Origin: REEB95 sp035632055
GTDB lineage: Bacteria > Pseudomonadota > Alphaproteobacteria > ATCC43930 > CGMCC-115725
Direction of reading: 5' to 3'
NCBI GenBank assembly: GCA_035632055.1
Contig: DASQHO010000001.1
Location: 1 to 64,000 of the forward strand
Length of the DNA: 64,000 bases
The notes under the pieces were generated by a model. The model did no database searches and was not told the origin of the DNA. It saw only the letters and a list, made by a program, of their open reading frames with translations. Shown here one piece after another: positions 8,618 to 16,124 of this stretch (the first letter of the stretch is position 1; each line of letters begins with the position of its first letter). Position numbers and translations under genes: made by a program.

Positions 8618-9802
8618 TCATCCAGCAGCGGATCTGGCCCCGTCGATTGCGCCAAGCGGCGTCTCGACGCCGGCGCGTATCTTTTCGTTCAATTTCCATT
8701 TGGGCGGATAGAAGAGCTCGATCGGGGTCAGAGTCGGTTCGAACTTCTGCTTGATCCGCGTGCGGCCGGTTCGCCCGGCGATCTGCGGGTGCGCGACACG
8801 TGCATATTTATCGACTTCGCAGAACAAGTTCTGGCAGTCGATCAATTGAAGCCGCCGTCCCCAAAGCGATTGAAAATCGAGCCCGAGACGCTCGAACTCC
8901 TGCTCCTGGAGATCGGCCATGAGCCGGATCAGCTCGGGCTCGTTCAGCCCTCCGGTATCGGCGAAGCATTTTTGTAACCCATCGCGTGCGCCGGGGCCCG
9001 GCACGACGAAGTCCATCTCGCTGAAATCGGTGATCTCGCTGTAATTGATGTCGGTGATGAACTGATAAGCGAGGAAATCGCCGATGGTCGGATAAGCGCG
9101 AAGCTTCTCAAAGCCATCCTGCATCGTCCGAGTCTGGGCCAACCGTTCGGGAAGCCGGTCCTCCATCATGCGTTCAAGCAACAGCAGATGGTTCTGATGC
9201 TTGGCGGGTCGGCCGAAGGCGCTGCTTCCCGGTGGCATAATGTAGGCGGCGGAATAGATGCGGCGGCCGTCACGCATCGCCTGCGCGAGCACCTCGTCGT
9301 AGCGCGAGAAGTGGTAGTCCTCGAAAGTGATCGCGCCGAATGATCGTTCCAACAGTTGCCAAGTCTCGATCTTGTTGAACAGCTTGAACAGCAGAATGCG
9401 AAAGAAGACTTCACGGGGCGAATTCGGCAAATCGGCGCGATAGATGACGTGCCGGATCAAATACTGGCTTGCCCGGTCCGAAGCCCGATAGGCGTTGGTG
9501 AACTTATAGGTCGTGAGCACCGCGTTGCCGGTCCAGGGCCGCGCCTCGCCGCGCGCTCGCCGGAAGAAGACGTCCTGTCGTTCGGCCGCGAAGCGCCAAT
9601 AACTCTCATAAACCTCGGAGACCTTGGCGGGCACGAGATGGCGCAGAATGATCGGCGTTGGCGGGGCTGCGGTGGATGCCTCGCTGGCCCGCCGCGCGAT
9701 CGGCAAGTCGAGCGGCAGGGTGGCGGCTGCGGGATCGATGCGTGTTTTCTGTGGGCGACCGCGTGGACGTTTGGCGATGGGCTTCGGGAGCTTTTTCCTC
9801 AA
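8618..9802 (-). CDS. 5-hmdU DNA kinase / aGPT-pyrophosphorylase family protein with AT-hook-like N-terminus
   Basis: A 394-residue protein matching the helical HMUDK / alpha-glutamyl-putrescinyl-thymine pyrophosphorylase family as I know it: FTNAYRASD (101-109), FKLFNKIETW (139-148), YQFITDINYSE (246-256), GPGARDG (269-275) and QNLFCEVDKYAR (324-335). Phage relatives (phiW-14, SP10) act on 5-hydroxymethyluracil in DNA during thymine hypermodification. Residues 11-20, KRPRGRPQKT, resemble an AT-hook that would bind the minor groove of DNA. No Walker A is present. Start chosen as TTG 9802 in a TTGA overlap with the upstream stop. Its neighbour is a thymidylate-synthase-fold protein, the expected partner for making hmdU. 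Confidence 0.75.
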   Translation of the reverse strand: MRKKLPKPIAKRPRGRPQKTRIDPAAATLPLDLPIARRASEASTAAPPTPIILRHLVPAKVSEVYESYWRFAAERQDVFFRRARGEARPWTGNAVLTTYKFTNAYRASDRASQYLIRHVIYRADLPNSPREVFFRILLFKLFNKIETWQLLERSFGAITFEDYHFSRYDEVLAQAMRDGRRIYSAAYIMPPGSSAFGRPAKHQNHLLLLERMMEDRLPERLAQTRTMQDGFEKLRAYPTIGDFLAYQFITDINYSEITDFSEMDFVVPGPGARDGLQKCFADTGGLNEPELIRLMADLQEQEFERLGLDFQSLWGRRLQLIDCQNLFCEVDKYARVAHPQIAGRTGRTRIKQKFEPTLTPIELFYPPKWKLNEKIRAGVETPLGAIDGARSAAG

Positions 9803-10653
9803 GATGCTACCCCGATGGCCATGACCGAGACTGCGGACCGGGCCGGAGCTCCGACTGGGCCAGACACCAACGCTTGGGCGGCGGCGACGAGTGGCGCGAA
9901 GTCGACATCGCTCTTGGTGATGCGCTCCAGCTTGGCGACGCCGACCATGACGTTCAGCCGCGCCAACGGCATACCCATCTCGTGGGCCATAAAGGCGCCA
10001 AGTTGCGCGAGGCCGAGATAGTTGCCATATGCCTTGTCGAAGATTTGCTGGGTAGCATAGAAAGCGTTCAGGACGAGGCCGGCGGTCGTCGGCTCGAAGC
10101 TGACCTGTTGTAGGCAGGGAAAGCCGAGCTGCGCGCTCGCGACATGATCGCGGCCCGGGTCGAACGTCGTCGCCTGCAGCATTGAGCGGCGTACGCCGGC
10201 TCGTGAACCATACTGTGACAAAATCCACTCCAACTGATTTCCGTCGCACGGCCCGCGGCCGTACATCACCATGCGTTCGAAATATAGGCCGCGGCCGTTG
10301 GCTTTCTTGTTCATCGCCTGCCAGCGCGGGAATGTCGTACGATAGAGTGCAAAAAGGCGGGTGCGATCGCCGCGTGACATCTCCCAGAGGCGTTGAGGAA
10401 AGATGGTGAAGGCGACATCCTCGACCTTGAGACGCCCTTTGCGCTTGAGGAGCTGATCGACGGCTTGGCGTACGGCCGGATCTTCTGATACCACGCCCTT
10501 GTCGTCGAATCCGGTCACGCTCAACACCAATGGCGAGACCTCGGTGCCCGCACCGTCGAGGATGCCGAGCAGGAGGCGCGACCAGGCACGCGACAGGTTG
10601 TTGTCGTTAATCATGACAGGCTCTGGCGCAGCCGATGCTTTCGACTTACTCAT
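9799..10653 (-). CDS. Thymidylate-synthase-fold protein (candidate dUMP hydroxymethylase)
   Basis: 284 residues, recognisable as thymidylate-synthase-like in the C-terminal half. A paired arginine (R155-R156) lies before the active-site loop; a candidate nucleophile C180 sits in GFPCLQQVSFEP; and IFDKAYGNYLGLAQL (204-218) matches the TS RS.D..LG.PFN...YALL motif. The Asn (N211) at the base-selecting position is the residue used by dUMP enzymes, whereas dCMP hydroxymethylases use Asp. The usual GDxHxY block is not obvious, so this is a divergent member. It could make 5-hydroxymethyl-dUMP (inference). ATG 10653 with GGAGG nine bases upstream; overlaps immA by 8 bases. Confidence 0.72.
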   Translation of the reverse strand: MSKSKASAAPEPVMINDNNLSRAWSRLLLGILDGAGTEVSPLVLSVTGFDDKGVVSEDPAVRQAVDQLLKRKGRLKVEDVAFTIFPQRLWEMSRGDRTRLFALYRTTFPRWQAMNKKANGRGLYFERMVMYGRGPCDGNQLEWILSQYGSRAGVRRSMLQATTFDPGRDHVASAQLGFPCLQQVSFEPTTAGLVLNAFYATQQIFDKAYGNYLGLAQLGAFMAHEMGMPLARLNVMVGVAKLERITKSDVDFAPLVAAAQALVSGPVGAPARSAVSVMAIGVAS

Positions 10654-11539
10654 CCGGGTCGTCCTCCAGATGGCGATACTGGGCGAGGCCGACATAGGCC
10701 TCAGGCGCAATGCGAACGAACGCCGCCCAGGCCCCGCTATCGGCGCTCGCCTGAACGATTCCAGGCCGCACCGCGCGGAACAGGCGGCCGTTCGCCAGGT
10801 CGCGCTCGTAGGCGAGGCTCGCGCCGGTCATTTCCGTTCCCGGCGGAAGGAGCAAGAGCATCTTCACCTCGGCGTCGATGGTCGGCCCCGCGCGGTGGCG
10901 GTCGGTGACGATCAAAGGCTCGGGCGTCAGGGCGCCGAGGATGTCGGCGCGAAGGGCCTTTGGCGTGACGCGTTGCAGGGCGGCGGCGCGCGCTCGCGAG
11001 ATCATGTTCACCCCGGCCGAGAGGTGAGTGAGGAGCGTGCCATAACCAACACCGAAATCGCAGGCGATGGTGAACATCTGCGCCGCCGTCGCGGTCTCGG
11101 GAGTCCAGCCGCGTGTAGCGAAGGCACGGCGCAGACCCATGATCGGCATCAGGATGAAGCCCGCAAAGGTATCGGCAAGGAATTCCTTGGGATCTTCCCA
11201 GGGATTCTCTTTTGCGTCTTCGCGCAACTCATCGATCGACGAGCCGTGGCCGAAGACGTGATGACCAAGCTCGTGCGCGCAGTTATAGACGCGGCGAGGC
11301 AGCGGGCGACGGGCCGAGAGGTGGATGCGCGGCGGCGCGGCGCGCTGATACATCCCCTCCATGTTGATGTTATTGAAACGCACCGTGACGCCGAGCGTCC
11401 CGGAAAGCCCGTAGATGCAGATCGGGCCATGCTGATCGAGTTTGGCTTTCGCCCGCGTGGCGATCGCCGCCTGCATTGCCTGGGTCGCAAGCACGCGACG
11501 ATTGAAGCTGGGCTTGTTGGTGCGCATGAGATTCATCAC
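10646..11539 (-). CDS. ImmA/IrrE-family zinc metallopeptidase
   Basis: 297 residues with the zinc-protease motif HELGHHVFGH (H89, E90, H93) and a downstream acidic helix DPKEFLADTFAGFILMP that supplies the third ligand, both typical of ImmA/IrrE proteins. These cleave or inactivate the partner XRE repressor to switch on mobile-element or defence operons. The partner XRE gene is immediately upstream and overlaps it (GTGATG at the junction; start GTG 11539 or ATG 11536, with GGAGG six to nine bases before). The roughly 150-residue C-terminal part is of unknown role and may sense the trigger. Confidence 0.85.
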   Translation of the reverse strand: MMNLMRTNKPSFNRRVLATQAMQAAIATRAKAKLDQHGPICIYGLSGTLGVTVRFNNINMEGMYQRAAPPRIHLSARRPLPRRVYNCAHELGHHVFGHGSSIDELREDAKENPWEDPKEFLADTFAGFILMPIMGLRRAFATRGWTPETATAAQMFTIACDFGVGYGTLLTHLSAGVNMISRARAAALQRVTPKALRADILGALTPEPLIVTDRHRAGPTIDAEVKMLLLLPPGTEMTGASLAYERDLANGRLFRAVRPGIVQASADSGAWAAFVRIAPEAYVGLAQYRHLEDDPDE

Positions 11540-11907
11540 CGATCGCCTCCGCCGGCGTTCGGGGTGGAATCGCTGCGCATGGCAGCGAGAAGCTTGAGCA
11601 GGCGGTCGAGGTCGTCTGGCTTGAGCTTGGTTAGTTCTCGGGCGGCGAGTTCGAGTCGGGGATCCTGGGCGTCGAGGGTGTCCGGCGCCTCGCCGAGCAG
11701 CCAGGCGACGCCCACATCATAGATCTCGGCAAGGCGCGCGAGCTCGTCGGCCGAGACTCGACGGTTGCCGGCCTCCATCTCCGAGACCGATGGCCGGTGC
11801 AGACCGAGTATCTTGGCGACCTGGCCTTGCGAGAGGCCCGCGAGTTTGCGCGCCTCCTTGAGGCGTTCGGCGATCAGGGTGCGCTTAGCGGCTTCAGTAT
11901 CGTTCAT
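11536..11907 (-). CDS. XRE-family HTH transcriptional regulator
   Basis: 123 residues with a textbook XRE/Cro helix-turn-helix at about 12-68 (LSQGQVAKILGLHRPSVSEM, then LARLAEIYDVGVAWLLG), followed by a charged C-terminal helix that could interact with ImmA. ATG 11907 overlaps the ACP-like stop (ATGA). It is the natural ligand for the palindrome over the operon promoter at 12235-12249, giving autoregulation relieved by ImmA cleavage. The DNA-binding assignment is strong; the target is inferred from position. Confidence 0.88.
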   Translation of the reverse strand: MNDTEAAKRTLIAERLKEARKLAGLSQGQVAKILGLHRPSVSEMEAGNRRVSADELARLAEIYDVGVAWLLGEAPDTLDAQDPRLELAARELTKLKPDDLDRLLKLLAAMRSDSTPNAGGGDR

Positions 11908-12209
11908 GCGGCGGCCGCTTCTTTCTCGGTTTGCTTCTTCAGCAGTTCGCACACGAAGGCTGCGGTTTCGTCGATGGAGCGCGGCAGCTTGGTCGTCTCG
12001 TCGACGAAGATATTCACGTCATTCGGGATGGCAGCGCCGATCTCGGTCGACAGGATGGTGGTGGCGACGGGCCAGACCTTGCTGTCAAACTTCGGGATAT
12101 TCTCGACCGGCTTGGTCGTGCCCGTCAGCGGCGGGCATTCGAGTCCGCTATCGGCCTGAATCTGGCCGAGCACGGCGATCAGTTTCTCTTTCAAGGTGGC
12201 GGCGTCCAT
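11904..12209 (-). CDS. Small acyl-carrier-protein-like protein, first gene of the operon
   Basis: 101 residues. It carries an ACP-like arrangement: FDSK with Ser43 where ACPs have the phosphopantetheinylated DSL serine, and exactly 18 residues later I61-P62, matching the S36 to I54-P55 spacing of E. coli ACP. A final helix of the SIDETAAFVCELL type aligns with the ACP helix IV. A Lys rather than Leu follows the serine, so this is a divergent carrier or a carrier-like fold. It is led by AAGGAG six bases before ATG 12209 and is first behind the operon promoter. The stand-alone AcpS at 7295-7708 is the obvious activating enzyme. The family assignment is my reading and needs profile confirmation. 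Confidence 0.6.
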   Translation of the reverse strand: MDAATLKEKLIAVLGQIQADSGLECPPLTGTTKPVENIPKFDSKVWPVATTILSTEIGAAIPNDVNIFVDETTKLPRSIDETAAFVCELLKKQTEKEAAAA

Positions 12210-12234
12210 GGGTTGCTCCTTAAGCCGACACGTG

Positions 12235-12249
12235 GTAAGATAATCTTAC
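12235..12249. promoter_or_regulatory. 15-bp palindromic operator over the -10 element
   Basis: GTAAGAT-A-ATCTTAC on the plus strand is a perfect 7-bp inverted repeat around one central base and covers the -10 hexamer. Its size and position fit binding by a dimer of the XRE regulator encoded as the second gene. A bound repressor would block RNA polymerase directly. Confidence 0.7.
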
Positions 12250-12265
12250 ATGGCCTTGTCGTCAA
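12237..12265 (-). promoter_or_regulatory. Promoter of the six-gene modification-like operon
   Basis: On the minus strand TTGACG (12265-12260) and TATCTT (12242-12237) are separated by exactly 17 bp, a good sigma70-type arrangement, 28 bases upstream of the ACP-like ATG with AAGGAG between (12221-12216). No other promoter-sized gap exists in the operon, where junctions are overlaps or 16 bp at most, so this should drive all six genes. Confidence 0.7.
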
Positions 12266-12303
12266 GGTCTCGTCCTTAAGGGGGCCAGTTTGCTGCTGAG
12301 TTC

Positions 12304-12708
12304 ATGTCCATCGAACGCTTTCGGCCGGAGCCGAGGGTGATCAATCTCGCACCCAGGTTGACCTCCTTCGTCGGGGTCAATGGCGCAGGTGAGATAGCGG
12401 TTACGCAGGCGATGCTACGTCTGTTCGGCGCGGCCTGGGCCGCCCAATGGCACGCTTTCCTCGGCCGCGCTCGGATGGCAGTAGCACCGGATACTTTCGC
12501 CGCTACCGCCGCTGATCTTCGCGTCTTCTCGATGCCAGTGCTGGTAGGACTGAACGAAGAACGAATTTGGTCGCCGAATATGCCTGGTCGGCTGGAGCAA
12601 CAATCCGTGAGACATCGCGGCGCGATCAATTACACCGTTCCGAGTGGAACGGCTCAATTAATAAAGAAAATGGCCATGATCGCGGTCTTCGGGGGGGAAC
12701 ATGGATAA
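12304..12708 (+). pseudogene. Possible remnant of an OLD-like ATPase gene
   Basis: A 134-codon frame whose first 45 residues look like the start of an OLD-family or RecF-like ATPase: a lead-in strand, then FVGVNGAGEIAVTQAMLRLFG where GxNGxGK(T/S) is expected. The Walker lysine is Glu, and the rest shows no recognisable family. It overlaps the SIR2 start by eight bases and supplies the G-run used as SIR2 ribosome-binding site. I read it as a truncated, inactivated defence ATPase; it may equally be untranslated spacer upstream of the SIR2 operon. Confidence 0.35.
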
Positions 12709-14005
12709 GAAGCACTTTTATCGCGTGGGCAACCATTCAGGCGGCTGGGACGATCTGCCGACAGATCCCGACGAACTGGACTCGCTGACTAACAATGCCC
12801 GAAAGCACATCGAGCCATGGCTTTCTGCTGTTTTCCAGGCAGAGCACCTCAACCTGCTGCTAGGCAGCGGCTTCACCACGGCGGTTGGTTACCTTGCGGG
12901 TGTAGGGGCGACCGGAATGGCCAAAGTTACATTTGGCACGACGTATGACGCCGCCATCGACACGCACGCCCAGGCCGGAGCGACGGCCATGAAAAGAGGC
13001 GCGGCAAACATTGAAGATCAATTTCGAAGTGCGCTTGCTCTGCTTGACGGCCTTGGAGTCATCGACAAGGCGGCAGAGAAAACCCTCAAGGACGGCATAG
13101 ACACTCAGATGTCCGGCTTCCTCACCTCGTTGCTGAAGACGGAAAGCGGGATTGTTGCCGGAAAGGATCCGTCATCGAAAGATGCTGCCCAAGGCGCTCT
13201 GCAATCGTTCCTGCTGAGTTTTGCGAGCCGCGCTGCATCCCGTGAACGTTTGCACGTCTTCACAACCAACTACGACCGCCTGGTCGAACATGGTTGCGAT
13301 TTTGCGGGTCTTCGGATCATCGACAGATTCGTCGGGGCGCTGAATCCGATCTTCCGTGCGTCGCGCGTTGAAGTTGATGTCCACTACAATCCACCCGGCA
13401 TTCGGGGAGAACCGCGGTTCATGGAGGGCGTCATTCGCCTGACTAAGCTCCATGGCTCACTGGATTGGTTTTTTGATAAGGACGAGCGGCGAATCTATCG
13501 CAAGGGCATCCCATTCGGAGCGCCTGCGGATCATACCGACATTCCCAAAAAGCCCGTCGATACGGTCATGATCTATCCCAATCCCGCGAAGGACGTCGAA
13601 ACGACACAATATCCTTATGCCGAGCTCTTTCGCGATTTTGCGGCCGCAGCTTGCCGACCTAACGCCGTTGTCGTGACCTACGGTTATGGCTTCGGCGACG
13701 ATCACGTGAATCGAGTGCTGCTCGATATGCTCAAGATCCCGTCGACCCATTTGGTGATCATGGCCTACTCGGCTGACGATCGCCTCAAAGCATTCGTTGA
13801 AAAGACGCGCGATGCGCAGGTCTCGTTGCTGATCGGGCCGCATTTCTCGGATCTTGCAACGTTGGTTGGAAACTACCTGCCGAAACCGGCGCTCGACTAC
13901 ATATCGGGCCGAATGACAGAATTGTTGAAACATCGTCCTGGCGATCCGAAAGCCAGCGACCCGCCTGCGGCACCGCCTCCCGCGCCTACAACCGGCACGG
14001 TGTGA
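12701..14005 (+). CDS. SIR2-family defence protein
   Basis: 434 residues with SIR2-type NAD-binding features: NLLLGSGFT (about 50-58), FTTNYDRLVEHG (about 187-198) and LTKLHGSLDWF (about 247-257). Defence SIR2 domains hydrolyse NAD+ upon phage sensing. A proline-rich tail (about 415-434) ends the protein. The gene directly precedes herA (seven bases apart), the arrangement of the experimentally established SIR2-HerA anti-phage system. Start ATG 12701 is preceded by a run of seven G. Confidence 0.88.
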   Translation: MDKKHFYRVGNHSGGWDDLPTDPDELDSLTNNARKHIEPWLSAVFQAEHLNLLLGSGFTTAVGYLAGVGATGMAKVTFGTTYDAAIDTHAQAGATAMKRGAANIEDQFRSALALLDGLGVIDKAAEKTLKDGIDTQMSGFLTSLLKTESGIVAGKDPSSKDAAQGALQSFLLSFASRAASRERLHVFTTNYDRLVEHGCDFAGLRIIDRFVGALNPIFRASRVEVDVHYNPPGIRGEPRFMEGVIRLTKLHGSLDWFFDKDERRIYRKGIPFGAPADHTDIPKKPVDTVMIYPNPAKDVETTQYPYAELFRDFAAAACRPNAVVVTYGYGFGDDHVNRVLLDMLKIPSTHLVIMAYSADDRLKAFVEKTRDAQVSLLIGPHFSDLATLVGNYLPKPALDYISGRMTELLKHRPGDPKASDPPAAPPPAPTTGTV

Positions 14006-14012
14006 GGCGATC

Positions 14013-16124
14013 ATGACAACTCCAATCGAACGATTGTCGGGTCTCGTTGTCGGGGTCGTCGAGTCGGTCGCGCCTGACGAAGTCAGGGTGCTTCTTGAGT
14101 TGGACGCTCCGCACTCGACGGCATTGAATACCGGAGTGCCGGCGGGATTTCCCCGCCTCAATGGATATGTGCTCATCCCAAATGAAGCTGGTGCGACAGT
14201 CGCTTATATAACCTGGATTGGTATCGAACGCTCTCCTTATCCAAAGCGTGCTGGTCTGAAAGACTTCGGCCTGATCGATCTTCCGTTTCCGCTACGGAAA
14301 ATGTCTTTATCGCCAGTGGGAACGCTGACGTCCCGGCGCGACCGCGCTTCGGGAATGACCAAATACGAACTCTCCCGTGGCGTCGTCGCATTTCCGTCGG
14401 TGGGGGACCAGGTTCTCATCCCGACTCCCCCACAGGTCGAAGCCATCGTGGGCGCGAGGGACGACGACAAGAGAGTCAGAATTGGTTCCTCTCCGATGGC
14501 ATCCAACGCGGCCATCATGGTCGATCCCGACAAGCTTTTCGGTCGGCACCTGGCGGTGTTGGGAAACACCGGGAGCGGCAAATCATGCACGGTGGCGGGT
14601 CTTATTCGATGGTCTATGGCGGCAGCTGAGAAGGCCATCCAAGACTCCGGTAAGACCGGGGTACCCAATGCGCGGTTTATCGTCCTCGATCCCAATGGCG
14701 AATACGCCAGAGCTTTCGCTGATCGGGGAGAGGAACTGCGGTTGTTTCGCGTTCCGCCCGTGGCCGAAGGAGAGCGGCCGCTCGACGTCCCTGCGTGGCT
14801 CTGGAGCGGGCACGAATGGACTGCAGTCGCTCACGCCCAACCCGGCGCGCAACGTCCGCTGCTGATGCAGGGGCTGCGAGAGTTGAAGGCCGGCCAGACA
14901 GAGGGAGTGCCGAGAGAGGCGATGATCCGCCGCTACCTCGGTTCCTATTCGATCCGGATATCGGCGATGTTGAACACGGGCACGCAGGCGTTCGCGGGCG
15001 CTGCCAGAGCAAGATTCGAGTGCGCGCGGCTCCTTGAAACGATCGCGTCAGATTGTTCCCAGTTTGGCACAGAGTCTCTGGATACGGCGGGTGGCGCACT
15101 TGCTACAATTGCAACCACGATCACGGGAATTGTTGATAGTCGGCGATCAGGAAGTTACTTCAACGACTTCGCGATTTCCGACCTGGAAACAATCCGGAGC
15201 GCACTGGACGCATTGGCTCAGACGCTGCCAGATATCGGTCACGCAGCCCTTATCAGTGAGGACGCCCCACAGTTCTTTGACGTAAACATTCTCGCCGAGC
15301 ATCTTGACCGGGTGGCAACCGAACAAGGAGGTAATCTTGCGGGGTTTATCTCAACGCTCGGGCTTCGAATTCGCGGAATGCTTGCCGATCAGCGGCTTGG
15401 CGCCGTAATTGGTCGTGACCCGCCGACTTCCTTTGAATCCTGGCTAAAGGACTATGTCGGCGACGATGGCGCGAGCAACGGCCAGATCGCGGTCGTCGAT
15501 CTGTCTCTTGTTCCGTCCGAAATCGTCCACATCGTCGTTTCAGTTTTGGCGCGGTTGATCTTCGAATCGCTTCAGCGATATCGCCGCGGCCATCCAAAGG
15601 GCCAGACCTTGCCGACCGTGCTCGTGTTGGAGGAAGCCCACACATTCGTTCGGCGCGGTAAGGACGATGATGGCCCCGCCTCATCTCCAACCCAACTTTG
15701 TCGCGAGGTGTTCGAGCGTATCGCTCGAGAGGGACGGAAGTTCGGGCTTGGGCTCGTCCTTTCGTCGCAGCGACCATCGGAGCTTTCTCCAACGGTTCTT
15801 GCACAATGCAACACGTTTCTCCTGCATCGAATCGTCAATGATGCGGACCAGAATCTCGTCGCACGCCTCGTCCCCGACAATGTAGGTGGGCTCTTGCGTG
15901 AGCTGCCGAGTTTGCCTTCCAGGCAGGCCGTCCTCCTTGGTTGGGCAGCGCCGATCCCGGTTTTAGTGGAGGTGGACGAACTGCCCGATGCGCAGCGGCC
16001 GCAGTCGGCAGATCCGGATTTCTGGAACGTTTGGACGCTTGCCGAAGAGCGGAGCGTCAATTGGGACGCAGTTTCGAAAGCATGGTCGGGCGCTACTCCG
16101 GTGCAACTGCCGGAGGAAGAATGA
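14013..16124 (+). CDS. HerA-type DNA translocase ATPase (DUF87)
   Basis: 703 residues. A HAS-barrel-like N-terminal beta domain (about 1-150) is followed by a FtsK/HerA RecA-fold: Walker A GNTGSGKSC (about 184-192), Walker B region LVLEEAHTFVRR (about 533-545) and a late arginine-finger-like segment around LVARLVPDN. HerA forms hexamers that move DNA and, with a nuclease or a SIR2 partner, act in resection or defence. Encoded between SIR2 and sbcD; its stop overlaps the sbcD start (ATGA at 16121-16124), indicating coupled expression. Confidence 0.88.
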   Translation: MTTPIERLSGLVVGVVESVAPDEVRVLLELDAPHSTALNTGVPAGFPRLNGYVLIPNEAGATVAYITWIGIERSPYPKRAGLKDFGLIDLPFPLRKMSLSPVGTLTSRRDRASGMTKYELSRGVVAFPSVGDQVLIPTPPQVEAIVGARDDDKRVRIGSSPMASNAAIMVDPDKLFGRHLAVLGNTGSGKSCTVAGLIRWSMAAAEKAIQDSGKTGVPNARFIVLDPNGEYARAFADRGEELRLFRVPPVAEGERPLDVPAWLWSGHEWTAVAHAQPGAQRPLLMQGLRELKAGQTEGVPREAMIRRYLGSYSIRISAMLNTGTQAFAGAARARFECARLLETIASDCSQFGTESLDTAGGALATIATTITGIVDSRRSGSYFNDFAISDLETIRSALDALAQTLPDIGHAALISEDAPQFFDVNILAEHLDRVATEQGGNLAGFISTLGLRIRGMLADQRLGAVIGRDPPTSFESWLKDYVGDDGASNGQIAVVDLSLVPSEIVHIVVSVLARLIFESLQRYRRGHPKGQTLPTVLVLEEAHTFVRRGKDDDGPASSPTQLCREVFERIAREGRKFGLGLVLSSQRPSELSPTVLAQCNTFLLHRIVNDADQNLVARLVPDNVGGLLRELPSLPSRQAVLLGWAAPIPVLVEVDELPDAQRPQSADPDFWNVWTLAEERSVNWDAVSKAWSGATPVQLPEEE

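Noticed and set aside
8618..9802. The HMUDK-family protein as an ordinary P-loop nucleotide kinase
   Set aside because: No Walker A or B motif is present; the conserved blocks match the helical HMUDK/aGPT family instead.
10499..11722. A 407-codon plus-strand open frame opposite immA and the TS-like gene
   Set aside because: It is fully antisense to genes with clear motifs (HELGHHVFGH, TS block), is Arg/Gly/His-rich without domain features, and such antisense openings are common in GC-rich DNA.
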